A stretch of 64,000 nt of DNA from NCBI GenBank assembly GCA_026874595.1, contig CM049308.1, positions 44,275,327-44,339,326 of the forward strand, given 5' to 3'. Origin of the DNA: Sipunculus nudus. Taxonomy: Eukaryota; Annelida; Sipuncula; Golfingiida; Sipunculidae. A program made the position numbers and the translations under genes. Below are positions 45,777-57,174 of this stretch, piece by piece. How positions within the stretch are numbered: the first letter of the stretch is position 1; every line of letters begins with the position of its first letter. Under the pieces are notes generated by a model, which saw only the letters and a list, made by a program, of their open reading frames with translations, made no database searches and had not been told where the DNA came from.

Positions 45777-46205
45777 GTGGCATATGCACGCTTCATCGTA
45801 ATCTACTTCTCTGTATCAACAATTTCCCCCTATAACCCCAGTTTCGACTCCAGTGCATCAAAATGTACCCAAAAGCAAATACCAGATCATAAAATTGTTG
45901 ATGTAGAATGCTCCAGTGATATTGAAAGTCTAGATGAGGATGCTGATGTTTATATCATCACTCCATTGTCAGTTCCTGTTAATATTCCTTTGATACACGT
46001 AGATCAGGAAGAAAATCTCCCACTTTCCACTCCTAGTTCGGAAATCGCACTTTCTACTTCCGGTCCCGAAGATGAAGGCCCATTCAGTCCCGATTTTCCA
46101 GTTCGGGATGCATCCCCTGTAATAATAACAGAAACTGATGAGAGTGCCATACCAATCCCTGAAGTTAATGAATCTCTAACCGATCTAGTTGAAAATCAAG
46201 AATAA
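45777..46205 (+). CDS. Acidic Ser/Pro-rich tail of pol or an extra frame
   Basis: 142 codons, rich in Ser, Pro, Glu and Asp and without a domain. It keeps the frame of 45,369-45,719 after a stop. A following stretch with RRPPTWLRSGDYV-like text before the polypurine tract resembles the C-terminal tail that often ends gypsy polyproteins. No membrane segment or envelope features are seen. Confidence 0.45.
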   Translation: MAYARFIVIYFSVSTISPYNPSFDSSASKCTQKQIPDHKIVDVECSSDIESLDEDADVYIITPLSVPVNIPLIHVDQEENLPLSTPSSEIALSTSGPEDEGPFSPDFPVRDASPVIITETDESAIPIPEVNESLTDLVENQE

Positions 46206-46465
46206 AGTGAGGAAACTGGTGCAAACTTACCAGATGTTACTACAGATAATTCCCAATTAGGGGATGATCGCCCCAGGCCCAGGCAATCAAACCGAATAAG
46301 ACGGCCTCCAACCTGGTTACGGTCTGGAGATTATGTCCAACATTAATTCGATATAGCTGGCAATGTTCTCATAAAACTGTTCACAAAATTGTAATAATAG
46401 TTTTCTTAGCGAAGCCATGATTTCTTCGCATATTTTCCGTTGTCGGGTCGACAACTTTTTCGAAC

Positions 46466-46475
46466 GGGGGGAGGG
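46466..46475 (+). other. Polypurine tract of the second gypsy element
   Basis: GGGGGGAGGG directly before the TGTAACAGG start of the 3' LTR. Confidence 0.75.
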
Positions 46476-49307
46476 TGTAACAGGGGTTATATAGCCCCAT
46501 GTTTTTTTTCACTTTGTCTTTCACTCCAAAGTGACCTACAAGTCAGGTCCTTTAGGTCAAGGGTCAAGGGTTTTATCAGGAACTGTTTTCGGGGTTTTGG
46601 CAACGAGGCATGACAGCCCGTAATGACCATGAGTTCTTGGGGCATCCTCGTCAGTTCTGCCCAGACCTTGCTGTTGGCAACCAGCCGACTGATCGCCTGT
46701 ACAATCTTCTTCCAGGTAGGAACCTTATTTTATCCCCCGTCAGTTATATTCTGAAGTGCATGTATAAATGTATGATTATTTTAGTACAAATAGGAAACCT
46801 AAACGTTCGTTCTGTCCCACCATGCATATATAAACCTTCCTGTCTGTTCCATCCGAATATATTATATTTTCTCTGTTGGGTACATTTGTATTGAATATGG
46901 TCAACTGCAAAGTATAAAACCTCCAGTCTTTTTTATATTTTCCTAAAATGCCCCATTTCGGACCAGTAGAACGGCAGACTAAGCAGTTTCTCGTCTCCCC
47001 CCCCCCCCCCCCCCCGCGCTGCAAGAATATCGTTGGTGTCCACTTTAGTCGATACATCGCCAGTCGTTCACTCCAGGCGTTATTTTGGCCGCAAGTAGTA
47101 CTCTTAAGTAGTGATAGGGCAACGATTAATAATTTAACGAATTAAGTAGTGATGGGGCAACGATTAATTAAACTAAAATACTTTCATATTTCATAAGGCA
47201 TTTGTGGTTAGAACAGGTAAAATCTTATTTTATCTAAATGCTTCGGTTTAAATCGATGCCTCCACCAGGCCGTTCAAAGTGAAAGCATTATTTATGCACT
47301 CTGTCATCCCCGCTCTTTGCACATGGGATGTATCTTGAATATACCCGAAAGGCAAGCAAATTTCTCTAAAAAATAATTAAATACAATTATTGTTAAGGAT
47401 GGTTTATGTAATTTTTTTTTTGAAAAGCCGTACAGAGCTGTCATTCCCCTTTCTTTATTCCTGGCTATGCCAATCCAGTTAATTATGAAGAGTTAACAGC
47501 AGAGTAAAGCTGTTGTCATAACTGGGTAATTATTTATGCTTAAGTAAATGCTTTCTCTAAAGTGAGCTTAATAAATAGTAGCACTTTCCTACTTTCTTCC
47601 CGTGCTAGGCGTAGAATACCAGGCCTTATAGTGACCGTGTGTATGAACCCGGGTGCTGGTGCTACCATCTGGCCGCCTGGGGTAAACTAGTTTCCACAGT
47701 CCAGCTTAGGCCTGTGCTGCCACTTGGCATCTCAAATAATTTAACCATCAAAAACAAACTTCCATACCTTAGAAACGGGACATAGTTACAATAGAACACG
47801 ACTGTCATCAATATTATTATTTATTAAGCATTACCAGGCTTAAGGTATAGATAGCAGCATAGACGTGCTGTTCTCCTAACATTTAACCAGACGTGCGAAC
47901 TAAACAGTTTCTCATTCAAGGGATGCAAGACTTCTTTTCAATCGATTTTTCTTATAATTTAAGATGGTCGGGAAAACTTAAAAACCATGCAAAATAATAT
48001 ATTTATTATCTGAAAATCATTTTCTGGTATTATCATCAGATGACAGTCAATTTTCAAGAATTTAGACCGAAAGTTCCGAAAACTAACTTACCACACGATT
48101 GCCACATAGAGCTTGGGGACTGTTTCTCCCAGTTTGCTGTTGCCGTTTGTTTACCTTCCGCAAACAAATAGTGCATTGTAAAGAGTCTTGAGCACAGTAC
48201 CCCGGTCTCTCCACAGATTTCCGCCTCCAGTCCATTCATAATTTGTGTAGTATTTATGCATATTCCACTGTTTCACTGTTCAGCTTATCCAAATATATAT
48301 CCTTTTAAACAATCAAATTTTAGTAAGATTCCTCCGCGCTCTGCATTTCACAGTACAAAATACCCGCCTAACTGCAGGTGTTTGATAACCTCAAAACCGA
48401 CCGTAAAAGCATTACTTTGATAAGCCTACCATCCACTATTCTATCGTGCCAGACCAGGAATTTATTTAAAGACTATTTGTAGATTAAATCTTATATTATT
48501 ATGATCCTCTTAAGTGTCAGTTAGCATCACGATCCGGGTAGTAGATTAGGAGAGTATACACCTTAATTGATTGCATTTAAGAGGCACTCTCCTAACACAC
48601 CCACTATCCAACCTCCACACAAGCACATATTTTATCTGAGCCTTATCGTTCTTTCCTCAGCATTATAAAGTTTTATTCACACGTAAATAACCACTCATAG
48701 TTGCTCAGTTGTTCTTAATGTAAATCGTTTAATTATCTAAGAAATAGATTAGTGAACAGGCCAATGTTAGAATATTTTGCAATGTAAGTGAATCATGTGA
48801 CATAAACTGATATCATACTGAGATTATCACAGTTATAATGAGAGGGACACATACCCATAAATGTATGCATTTAAAATGTGAAGTCTGTAGATTTAAGAGA
48901 AATATATGTATATGAAATCTGTATGTAGCTTGAACTATTTTATTTTCATTATAGTATATAAAAACAGGATAACAAATCATTATCTTACTTCATGGTAGAT
49001 TATATGTTCTTTACTGTCAATAGTACATAAACCAGGGTAATTGGTCATGTTGTAACATTTAAATATCTGGATGTTTATTATTATAACTTTAACTTTATAA
49101 CGTATTCTGTGATGAAAGATATATTGGCTATGTACAGTATATGAAATATAATAGTGTGTACGGGAACTGGTGAGTTCTGCCCAGACCTTGCTGTTGGCAA
49201 CGCTGGGAACCAGCCGACTGATCGCCTGTACAATCTTCTTCCAGAATAAATCTCTTCCTTGCCTCTCATCTGTCTTCATTGATTGTTGAACCTGGCCTCC
49301 ACCGACA
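46476..49307 (+). repeat. 3' LTR of the second gypsy element (2.83 kb)
   Basis: Starts TGTAACAGGGGTTATATAG (a TATA-like box at about 46,487) and ends ACCGACA; the corresponding 5' LTR end is ACCGAGCCGCGTGACA, so about nine bases are lost here. It contains the 62-base repeat at 46,654-46,715 and 49,174-49,244, a C19 run (46,997-47,015), AATAAA at 49,245 and the empty site for family F near 48,466. Confidence 0.8.
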
Positions 49308-49312
49308 CTTAC

Positions 49313-49500
49313 AGTCGTAAGCCGGGGCCGGTAGAGGCGGCTTGCTCTCTGCAGGAACTTCGTAATGGAGATATCCCCCGCTTAGTAAGCACCCCAGAAG
49401 TTTCACTATTCTTTTCTGTACTTTGACTTCTGGTAATTCTTCAGTGTTGGCTGAGATTAACTTTAACTGAAGTGGCAAGAGTTTCGCCTCATCATTAAGC
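49313..49500 (-). CDS. Possible host internal exon, unknown gene
   Basis: On the minus strand an open stretch with balanced composition reads LPLQLKLISANTEELPEVKV and later SGGYLHYEVPAESKPPLPAP. It ends at CTTACGACT followed by GTAAGT, a consensus splice donor (GT at 49,311-49,312). A possible acceptor is CTGATCCCCAAG near 49,500. It looks like real protein rather than repeat and I do not recognise it. The gypsy 3' LTR ends four to five bases beyond the donor, so the retroelement lies in or cut the following intron. A chance frame remains possible. Confidence 0.35.
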
Positions 49501-49514
49501 TTGGGGATCAGCAG

Positions 49515-49850
49515 GGATCATTCATTCTGATCTTTCTTTCATTTAATCATTCTGTATTCAATCTTTCGTTCATTCAATCTTTCATTCATTCTGTCTTTCT
49601 TTCATTCAGGCTTTCGTTCGTTCAATCTTCCTCTGATTCAATATTTCTTTCTTTGTATCTTTCATACATTCAATCTTCGTTCGTTCAATCTTCCATTCAT
49701 TCTGATCTTTCTTTCATTCAATCTGTCTATCATTCAATTTTTCTTTCATTTTTTTTCTCATTCATTTAGTTTTTATTCATTCTCAATTTCTTTCATTCAC
49801 TCTTTCATTCATTCATTCATTCAATCTTTCCAATCTGTCTTTTATTCTTT
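49515..49850 (+). repeat. Degenerate (ATTC/TTTC)n simple repeat
   Basis: About 330 bases made of CATTCATTC, CTTTC and CAATC words, strongly pyrimidine-biased on the plus strand. Confidence 0.85.
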
Positions 49851-50560
49851 ATCACACACATTCGAATACTTGAATACACAAACAAATGCACAAACTATAG
49901 AATAACATTTATATATGAATAATGATAAAGACGATATGTTGTGAATGATTAATGATTGAGAGAGAGAGAGAGGGGCAATATATAGTTGTGTGGAGTAGGC
50001 AAGGCTTTTTCTTGTTTTAACAATTAGCTTCAACATGGTTTGGAGACAGAACATACAAATTTGACAACGACTTCATGAGTCCGATCAAGGTCCGAACGGG
50101 TCCGATATGGTGGTCCGAGATGATATGGAATGTGGTCCGAGATTGTACTAAGTGGTCTGACTTCGTATGGGCCGAGATGTAAAAGGTCCGAGATCACCAG
50201 AAAGTGGACATTCACCGAGTGTCACTACAACCCCTATCGTGATACCCGATACTGTGCCAATAACGCGAGTTGTTGTTATTCTGTCTTAATTACCCTGTAT
50301 GAGAAGTGGTGGGTTTTGACAAATCAGGTGTTACTGCGCAAGTCCGTTCATCTGTGTCACAAATGATTAACATTTTTAATAGTTAAGTAGGCCTACTTTC
50401 ATGGTCAGGCATATTAATTAGTTTTTAAAACCAATATTTATTCGGCGGGGTACTACTAATTTCGGGGATGAAAATAACATCGTGGATGAAAATGATTTAT
50501 CTCATTTAAAAATTTAAAATATATTTAACAATTAAAAATAATAAAATAAACTATAATTTA

Positions 50561-50613
<53 letters not shown>

Positions 50614-50846
50614 ATAAAAGGGCGCATATAAGTAGACCTCGCATATAAGTCGAGGGTTAAAATTTTAGGGTTTTCAAGCTATTCTGGTATTTTAGTATTT
50701 TGCAAAAATGAAGATCGTCTGACACTCAGAATCGGCAGGTGGGCGACAATAGAAGAGCCAAGGATTTCTCATACATTCCGTCTTTGCTCTTTAATTTTAA
50801 ACTTCTAATGATTGTTCATTTCTGATATCAATAAAACGTGATCATT
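49851..50846. other. No gene; (GA)n and (TA)n runs and a GGTCCGAGAT cluster
   Basis: GAGAGAGAGAGAG lies near 49,960. GGTCCGA-type words recur between 50,070 and 50,200. A 50-base TA run is at 50,562-50,611, directly followed by GCATATAAGTAGACC and GCATATAAGTCGAGG, words of the kind found at the ends of TA-targeting MITEs. Nothing else is recognised. Confidence 0.5.
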
Positions 50847-50999
50847 GTATCGCCAGACAAAGTCTGGAGATACCATATATGCGGGGAACTGTCGGCTTTT
50901 CAGACTTATCTATGGGATTCTTTGCCATCATTGTGCATAACCCTGCACAACGCGCACTCAGCATCCACTCATCTTTCTACTATTATGTGCTCAACGGCT
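50847..50999 (+). mobile_element. Family B 5' end fragment
   Basis: GTATCGCCAGAC-AAA-GTCTGGAGATAC is the clearest example of the B 5' hairpin, with pairing arms and an AAA loop. The typical B interior does not follow; sequence leads into the 240-bp array. Confidence 0.6.
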
Positions 51000-52020
51000 A
51001 TTGAGCGCAAAGTGCCCCGTAGCAAATAGCAGTCGCACAGTAGCATTTGCTACCAATGCGCACAGCTTGTCACATCGTGCAATGAGCAGCCACTGGACTT
51101 GCTACCATCAGACACATACCGGCTCATATGCGCAAAGTACACGGTAGCAAATCAGACCTGCGCGGTAGCAAATGGCTGTCATTGCTACCCATGGGAGCTA
51201 TGCACAGACCGGCTGATATGTGCAAAGTGCGCGGTAGCAAATCCGACTGCGTGGTAGAAGTGGCTGTCATTGCTATCATGGGGGCCATATATTTGCAGTC
51301 GCAAAATCTGCTACTCACAAAATCTGCTACTATTGACGTAGTGCAAGTCTTTTCTGCCAGAGGTCGCTCGGACAAGACCACTCAAAGCAATATGCGCGGT
51401 AGCAATTAACTGTCGCAAAGTAGCAAACAGATCTGCGAGGTAGCAAATGCCATGGGTCATATTCAGCTGCGATCGCAATGCGTAATGTGCGCGGTAGCAA
51501 ACAGACCTGCGCTGTAGCAAGTTGCTGTTAATGGCTATCCATGGGGACTATGGATTTGCGATCGCAAAATCTGCCACTGTTGACGTAGTGCAAGTCTTTG
51601 CTGCCAGAGGTCGCTCGGACAAGACCACTCAGGACAATATGTGCAGTAACAATTAACTGTCGCAAAGTAGCAAACAGATTTGCGTGGTAGCAAGTGCCAC
51701 GGACCATATTAAGCTGCGATTGCAATGCGCAATGTGCGCGGGAGCAAATACGATTTGCGCGGTAGCAAGTACCCCATGGAGGCTATATCTATTGCAATCG
51801 AAACTTTAGCTGCTATCGTTTCAGTGCAAGTCTTTGTAGCCATAGGTCGCCCGGATAGGCCAGCAACAAGCTTTGAATAGGCTTGTAAGCAATTAATAGT
51901 CGCAGAGTAACACATTGACCTGCCAAGTAGCAGGTGTTACCGGCCATATTAACTGGCGACAGCAAAGCGCAATGGGCACGGTAGCAAAAAAGACCTGCGA
52001 GATAGCAAGTGCTTGTTACT
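51000..52020. repeat. Tandem array, period about 240 bp
   Basis: The phrase GACGTAGTGCAAGTC or a variant occurs near 51,335, 51,582 and 51,816. Each unit holds several GCGGTAGCAAA words and GCTCGGACAAGACCACTC. About four diverged units. Frames on both strands are repeat artefacts. Confidence 0.75.
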
Positions 52021-52480
52021 GTTACTGACTTATCATATTCATAATTCTGGCATAATATATGCTTCATTTCATTGATTTTTTTTTCAAATAATCAACTATG
52101 ATATATTTACATTTAATTTTGATAAACACTTGTCGCCCTTCTCTTTCAAAATCTGCATCTTTTGTTCATGCGCAATACTGCACATTGATTTAGGGGTTTT
52201 TCACATGCTCTGTAAAACATGGACTTTTTTCAATAATTGATATTTTGTGATTAGCATTATTTCTAATTCCGATGAACCTTCAACACCCCCAGGATCAGAA
52301 CTGTCTTGATTTCATTCCAATGTCCTGATTCCCAGTAATGATCAAATGTTCTAAAATTGTATATCATTTTATTCATAATATATAGTCACAGGTTCATGTG
52401 AGCTGTACTTGCTGTTCACTTCTCTTTCATTATTTCATCGCTGTTGACGGTTCTACTGATGTGTCTCTTCATGATTTATT
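52021..52480. other. Nothing recognised
   Basis: AT-rich spacer between two satellite arrays without frames or repeats of note. Confidence 0.5.
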
Positions 52481-54340
52481 GAAATATTAGGGTAACCTGT
52501 GTCCCGGATATAGCATATATTAATATTGACAAACGCATACTGGAGCATTTCATGCACAAAGGGTTAGAGTAACCCGTATCCCGGATATAGCGTATATTAA
52601 TAGTGACAAACACTTACTGGTTAATTCATGCCCGAAGGGATAGGGTAACCCGTATCCCGGACAAGCATTTATTAAATGTGACAAATACTTATTGGAGTAT
52701 TTCATATCCGAAGGGTTAGGGAAACTCGCATTTAGCATATTTTGATAGTGAGAAACACTTACCTCTAGTATTTCATGTCAGAAGGCATAAGGTCACCCGT
52801 ATCCAGGATACACCATATATTAACAGTGACAAACCCCTACTGGAGTTTTTCATGCTCGAAGGGTTAGGGTAACCTGTATCCCGGATAAAGCATATATTAA
52901 TAGTGTCAAACACTTACTGGAATATTTCATGGTCGAAGAGTTAGGGTAACCCGTAACACGGATATAGCATATATTAATAGTGACAAACACTTAATGGAGT
53001 ATTTCATGCCCGTAGGGTTAGGGTAACCCGTATACCTGTTATATAGCATGTATCACTAGTGATAAACTCTTACTGGAGTATGTCATGCCCGAAGGGTTTT
53101 GGGTAACCCGTATCCCGGATATAGCATGTATCACTAGTGAGACACACTGACTGGAGTATTTCATGTCCGAATGCTAAGGGTAACCTGTATCCCGGATAAA
53201 GCATATATAAATAGTTACAAACACTTACCTCCAGTATTTCATGACCGAAGGGATCTTGGGTATAGTATATATTAATAGTGACAAACACTTATTTGAGTAT
53301 TTCATGCTCGAAGAGTTAGGGTAACCCGTATCACGGATATAGCTTATATTAATAGTTACAAACACTGATGAAGTATTTCATGTCGAAGTGTTATGGTAAC
53401 TCGTATTCCGGATATACGAAATACTAATAGTAACAAACACTTACTGGAGTAGTTCATGCCCGAGGGGTAAGGGTAACCCGTATCCCGAATACAGTACATA
53501 TTAATATTGAGAAACACTGAATGGAGTATTTCATGTCCCAGGGCTAAGGGTAACCCGTATCCCGGATATAGCATATATAAAATGGTTACAAACACTTATT
53601 TCCAGCTTTTCATGACCGAAGGGATAGGGTAACCTGTATCTCGGGTATAGCATATATTGATAGTGACAAACACTTATTGGAGTATTTCATGTCCGCATTG
53701 TTAGGGTAAACCGTAACACGAATATAGCATATATTTATAGTGACAAACACTTACTGGAGTATTTCATGCCCGAAGGGTTAGGGTAACTCGTATCCCGGAT
53801 ATAGCATATATTAATAGTGACAAACACAGGAGGAGTATTTCATGTCCGAAAGCTTAGGGTACCTTGTATCCAGGATATACCATATATTAATAGTGACAAA
53901 CACTTACTAGAGTATTTCATGCTCAAATGGTTAGGGTAAACCGTATCCTGGATATAGCATATAGCACTAGTGACAAACACTGACTGGAGTATTTCATGTC
54001 CGAAGGCTTAGGGTAACCCGTTTCCTAGAAGACAACATATATAATCTTGTACCATGTCACCAGTGTCACGCGCTCACTTTAGTTTTCCGAGCCCGAAGGG
54101 TTAGGGATACCTATATCAAGGACATTAAACGGAACCTGGGACAAGCACTTTACAATTATCCGTGCCGGAAGGGTTAGGGTTACATATATCACGGATATAT
54201 CAGGAGACCTGTGAAACGCACTAACTGGCGTATTCCATGCCAGAAGGGCTGGGATGACCTTTATTATGGACAAAATCTATAAAACCCGTGAAACCTACTT
54301 ATCGTTTAAGCCTTGCCCATAAAGTTTGGGTTACCCGTAA
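52481..54340 (+). repeat. Tandem array, period about 77 bp, telomere-like word
   Basis: About 24 units. Consensus features in order: GGGTTAGGGTAACCCGTATC, CCGGATATAGCATATATTAA, TAGTGACAAACACTTACTGG, AGTATTTCATGCCCGAA. Units decay after about 54,050. The period is not a multiple of three and reading frames break every unit, so it is non-coding. Confidence 0.85.
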
Positions 54341-57170
54341 CACGGACATCTCCACTCCCCCTGGCGGCACTAATGAGAAACTGCCTGCAAAAAGTCCCAT
54401 CACCTTAATTACAGGCCTCTACTGAAAACCGGTAGTTCCCCGCCTATCTCTGCCTACTCCCCATAGCGACAGTCTTGACACTTTTTATGATAGCAAAAAG
54501 CTCCTATTTGCGCGTGCGATTCATAGGGGCACTTCGGGCAGGCCGCTGAGATCTCCACTCCCCCTGTCGGCAGCCTTGACACTTTTTAACCAAGCAAATA
54601 GCTGCTATTTGCGCGTGAGACTCATGAGGGGCCTCTCTGCCAGGACGCTGAGATCTCCATTCCCCCTTGCGGCAGTCTTGACACATTTCTTGGTAGCAAA
54701 TAGCTGCTATTTGCGCGAGCGACTAATTTGGCCCCTCTTGCAGGCCGCTCTCATATCTACTCACCCTGGCGGCAGTCTTGACATTTTTATGGTAGAAAAT
54801 AGCTGCTATTTCTGCTTGGGATTCATAGGTGGGCCTTCTGGCAGGCCGCTGAGATCTCCATCCCCTTGTCGCAGTCTTGATAATTTAAGGTAGCGAATAG
54901 CTGCTATTTGCGCGTGCGCCTCATGGGGCCACTCTTACAGGCCGCTCTCATATCTACTCCCCCTGGCGAAAGTGTTGAGACTTAAAATTGCAGCAAATAG
55001 GTGCTATTTGCGTTTGCGATTGATGAGAGGGCCCTTCTGGCGGGCCGCTGACGTCTCGGATTGTCACTCCCCCTGGCGCCAGTATTGACACTTTTAATGG
55101 TAGTAAATACTTGCTGTTAGCGCGTACGACTCATTGGGACCCCTCTGGCAGCCCGCTGTGATATCCACTCCACTAGAGGCAGTCTTGACACTTTTTATGG
55201 TAGCAAATTGCTGCATTTTGCGCGTGCAATTCATGGGGGACCTTCTTGCAGGCAGCCGAGATCTCCATTCCCCCTAGCGGCAGTTTTGCCTCTTATTGTG
55301 TTAGCAAATAGCTGCTATTTGAGCGTGCGATTTATGGTGGCCCTTCTGGCAAGGCGCTCTGATATCTGCTTCCCCTGGTGGCAGTTTTGACACTTTAAAT
55401 GGTAGCAAATAGCTGCTATTTGCAAGTGCGATTTATGGGGCCCCATGGCTGGCCGGTAAAATGTCCACTCCCCCTGGGGGCAGTCTTAACACTCAATGCG
55501 ATCCTACCCAAAAATTTACCGCCCTCCCGATTTTTTTGGGTAGCAAATAGTTGCTATTTGCGTGTGCGATTCATGGGAGCCTCTCTGTATGGCCGCTCTC
55601 GTGTCCACTCCCCCTGGCGTCAGTCTTTAACACCCTCCCAATTTTTTAGGGTAGCAAATAGCATCTATTTGTGCGTGTGATGCTTTGGGCCCCTGTGGCA
55701 GTTCGCTCTCATGTCCACTCCCCCTGGCGGCTGTCGTAACACTCAATGCGATGAAACGATAAATTTTATCCTCTCCCAATTTTTTAGGGTGGCAAGTAGC
55801 TGCTGTTTGAGCGTGCGACTCATGGAGCCCCTCATCCAGGCCACTCTCATATCTACTCCCCCTTGCGGCAGTCTTTACATTTTAATGGTGGCAAATAGTT
55901 GCTATTTGCGGGTGCGATTCATTGGGACCTCTCTGATCGCCCGCCATAAAATCCAGTTCCCTAGGCGGCAGTCTTGACACGTTTTATAGTAGCAAATAGT
56001 TGCTATTTGCGCGTGCGATTGATGGGGGTCCTTGCAGGTCGCCGAGATCTCCATTCCCCCTAGCGGTAGTTTTGTCTTTTTTATGGTAGTAAATAGCTAA
56101 TTTTTGCGCGTGCGATTCATTGGGACCTCTCTGGCAGCCCGCCCTGAAATCCACTCCCCCTGGCGGCAGTCTTGACACTCAGGTAGCAAATAGCTGCTAT
56201 TTGCGCGTGCGATTCATTGGGGTCCTTCTTGTAGGCAGCCGAGATCTCCATTCCCCCTAGCGCCAGTTTTGCCTCTTATTTTGGTAGCAAATAGCTGCTA
56301 TTTGAGCGTGCGATTTAATGTGGCCCTTCTGGCAAGGCGCTCTGATATCTATTCCCCCTGACGAAAGTCTTGACATCTTCAGCAAATAACTGCTATTTAT
56401 GAGTGCGATTTATGGGGCCCCCTTGGCTGGCCGCTAACATGTCCACTCCTCCTGGGGGCAGTCTTAACACTCAAAGCGATCCTACAATAAATGTTTCCCT
56501 TTCCCAATATTTAAAGGTAGCAAGTAGCTGCTATTTGCGCGTGCGATTCATGGGGCCCCTCTGGCAGTCCGCTCTAATTTTCATTCCCTCTGGGGCAGTC
56601 GTAGCACTCAAAGCGATGCTACCATAAATTTTATCCCCTCCAATTTTTTTATGGTAGCAAATAGCAGCTATTTGCGCGTTCGATTCATGAAAGGCCCTCT
56701 GTCTGTCCGCTCTCATGTCCACTTCCCCTGGCGTCATTCTTAACACTCAATGAGATGCTACGATAAATTTTACCTCCTCCCAATTTTTTACGGTAGCAAA
56801 TAGCTGCTATTTGCGCGTGCTATTCATGAGGACCCTGTGTCCAATCCCCCTGGTGGCGGTCATAACAGTCAATGCGATGCTACTTTAAATTTTACCCCGT
56901 CCCATTTTTTTAGGGTAGCAAATAGCTTCTATTTGCACGTGTGATTAATGGGGCCCCTGTGGCTGGCCGCTCTCATGTCCACTCCACCTGGCGGCAGACT
57001 TAATACTCAATGCGATGTTATCAACAATCTTACCCCTTCCCAATTTTTTTATGGTAGCAAATAGGTGCTATTTGCGCGTGCGATTCATGGAGCCTCTGAC
57101 GCAGTCCGCTCTCATGTCCACTCCTCCTGGCGGCAGTCGTTACAATCAATGCGATTTTACCCCTCCTAAT
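54341..57170 (+). repeat. Hairpin satellite array, left block (about 24 units)
   Basis: Units of about 100 bp or about 137 bp. Each contains GGTAGCAAATAGCTGCTATT, in which GCAAATAG and CTATTTGC pair around a variable three-base loop. Then come GCGCGTGCGATTCATGGGGC, CTGGCAGGCCGCTC, CCACTCCCCCTGGCGGCAGT and CTTGACAC or CTTAACACTCAATGCGATGC. The long form adds GATGCTACCATAAATTTTAC and CCCCTCCCAATTTTTTAGG. It is not protein coding. Confidence 0.9.
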
Positions 57171-57174
57171 TTTT

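Larger units (their letters stand above)
36148..49307 (+). mobile_element. Second Ty3/gypsy LTR retrotransposon, long LTRs, inactive
   Basis: LTR-like direct repeats flank a primer site, gag, protease, RT, RNase H, integrase and polypurine tract in the usual gypsy order. The LTRs are about 2.65 kb (after removing insertion F) and 2.83 kb. The 5' LTR lacks the first 48 bases seen in the 3' LTR, including its TATA-like TTATATAG, so the 5' boundary is eroded and no target duplication could be matched. gag and pol contain at least six frameshifts and one in-frame stop. Confidence 0.8.

Noticed and set aside
45777-46205. Envelope gene after pol in the second gypsy element
   Set aside because: No signal peptide, membrane segment or cleavage site is visible; the acidic, proline-rich text fits a polyprotein tail better.
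52550-53595. Minus-strand frames reading repeated FGHEI and YPGYG words
   Set aside because: They are translations of the 77-bp satellite; the period is not divisible by three and frames break from unit to unit.
54504-56746. Frames reading NSCYLRVRFMG and similar on both strands
   Set aside because: Translations of the hairpin satellite with no consistent frame, start or stop.
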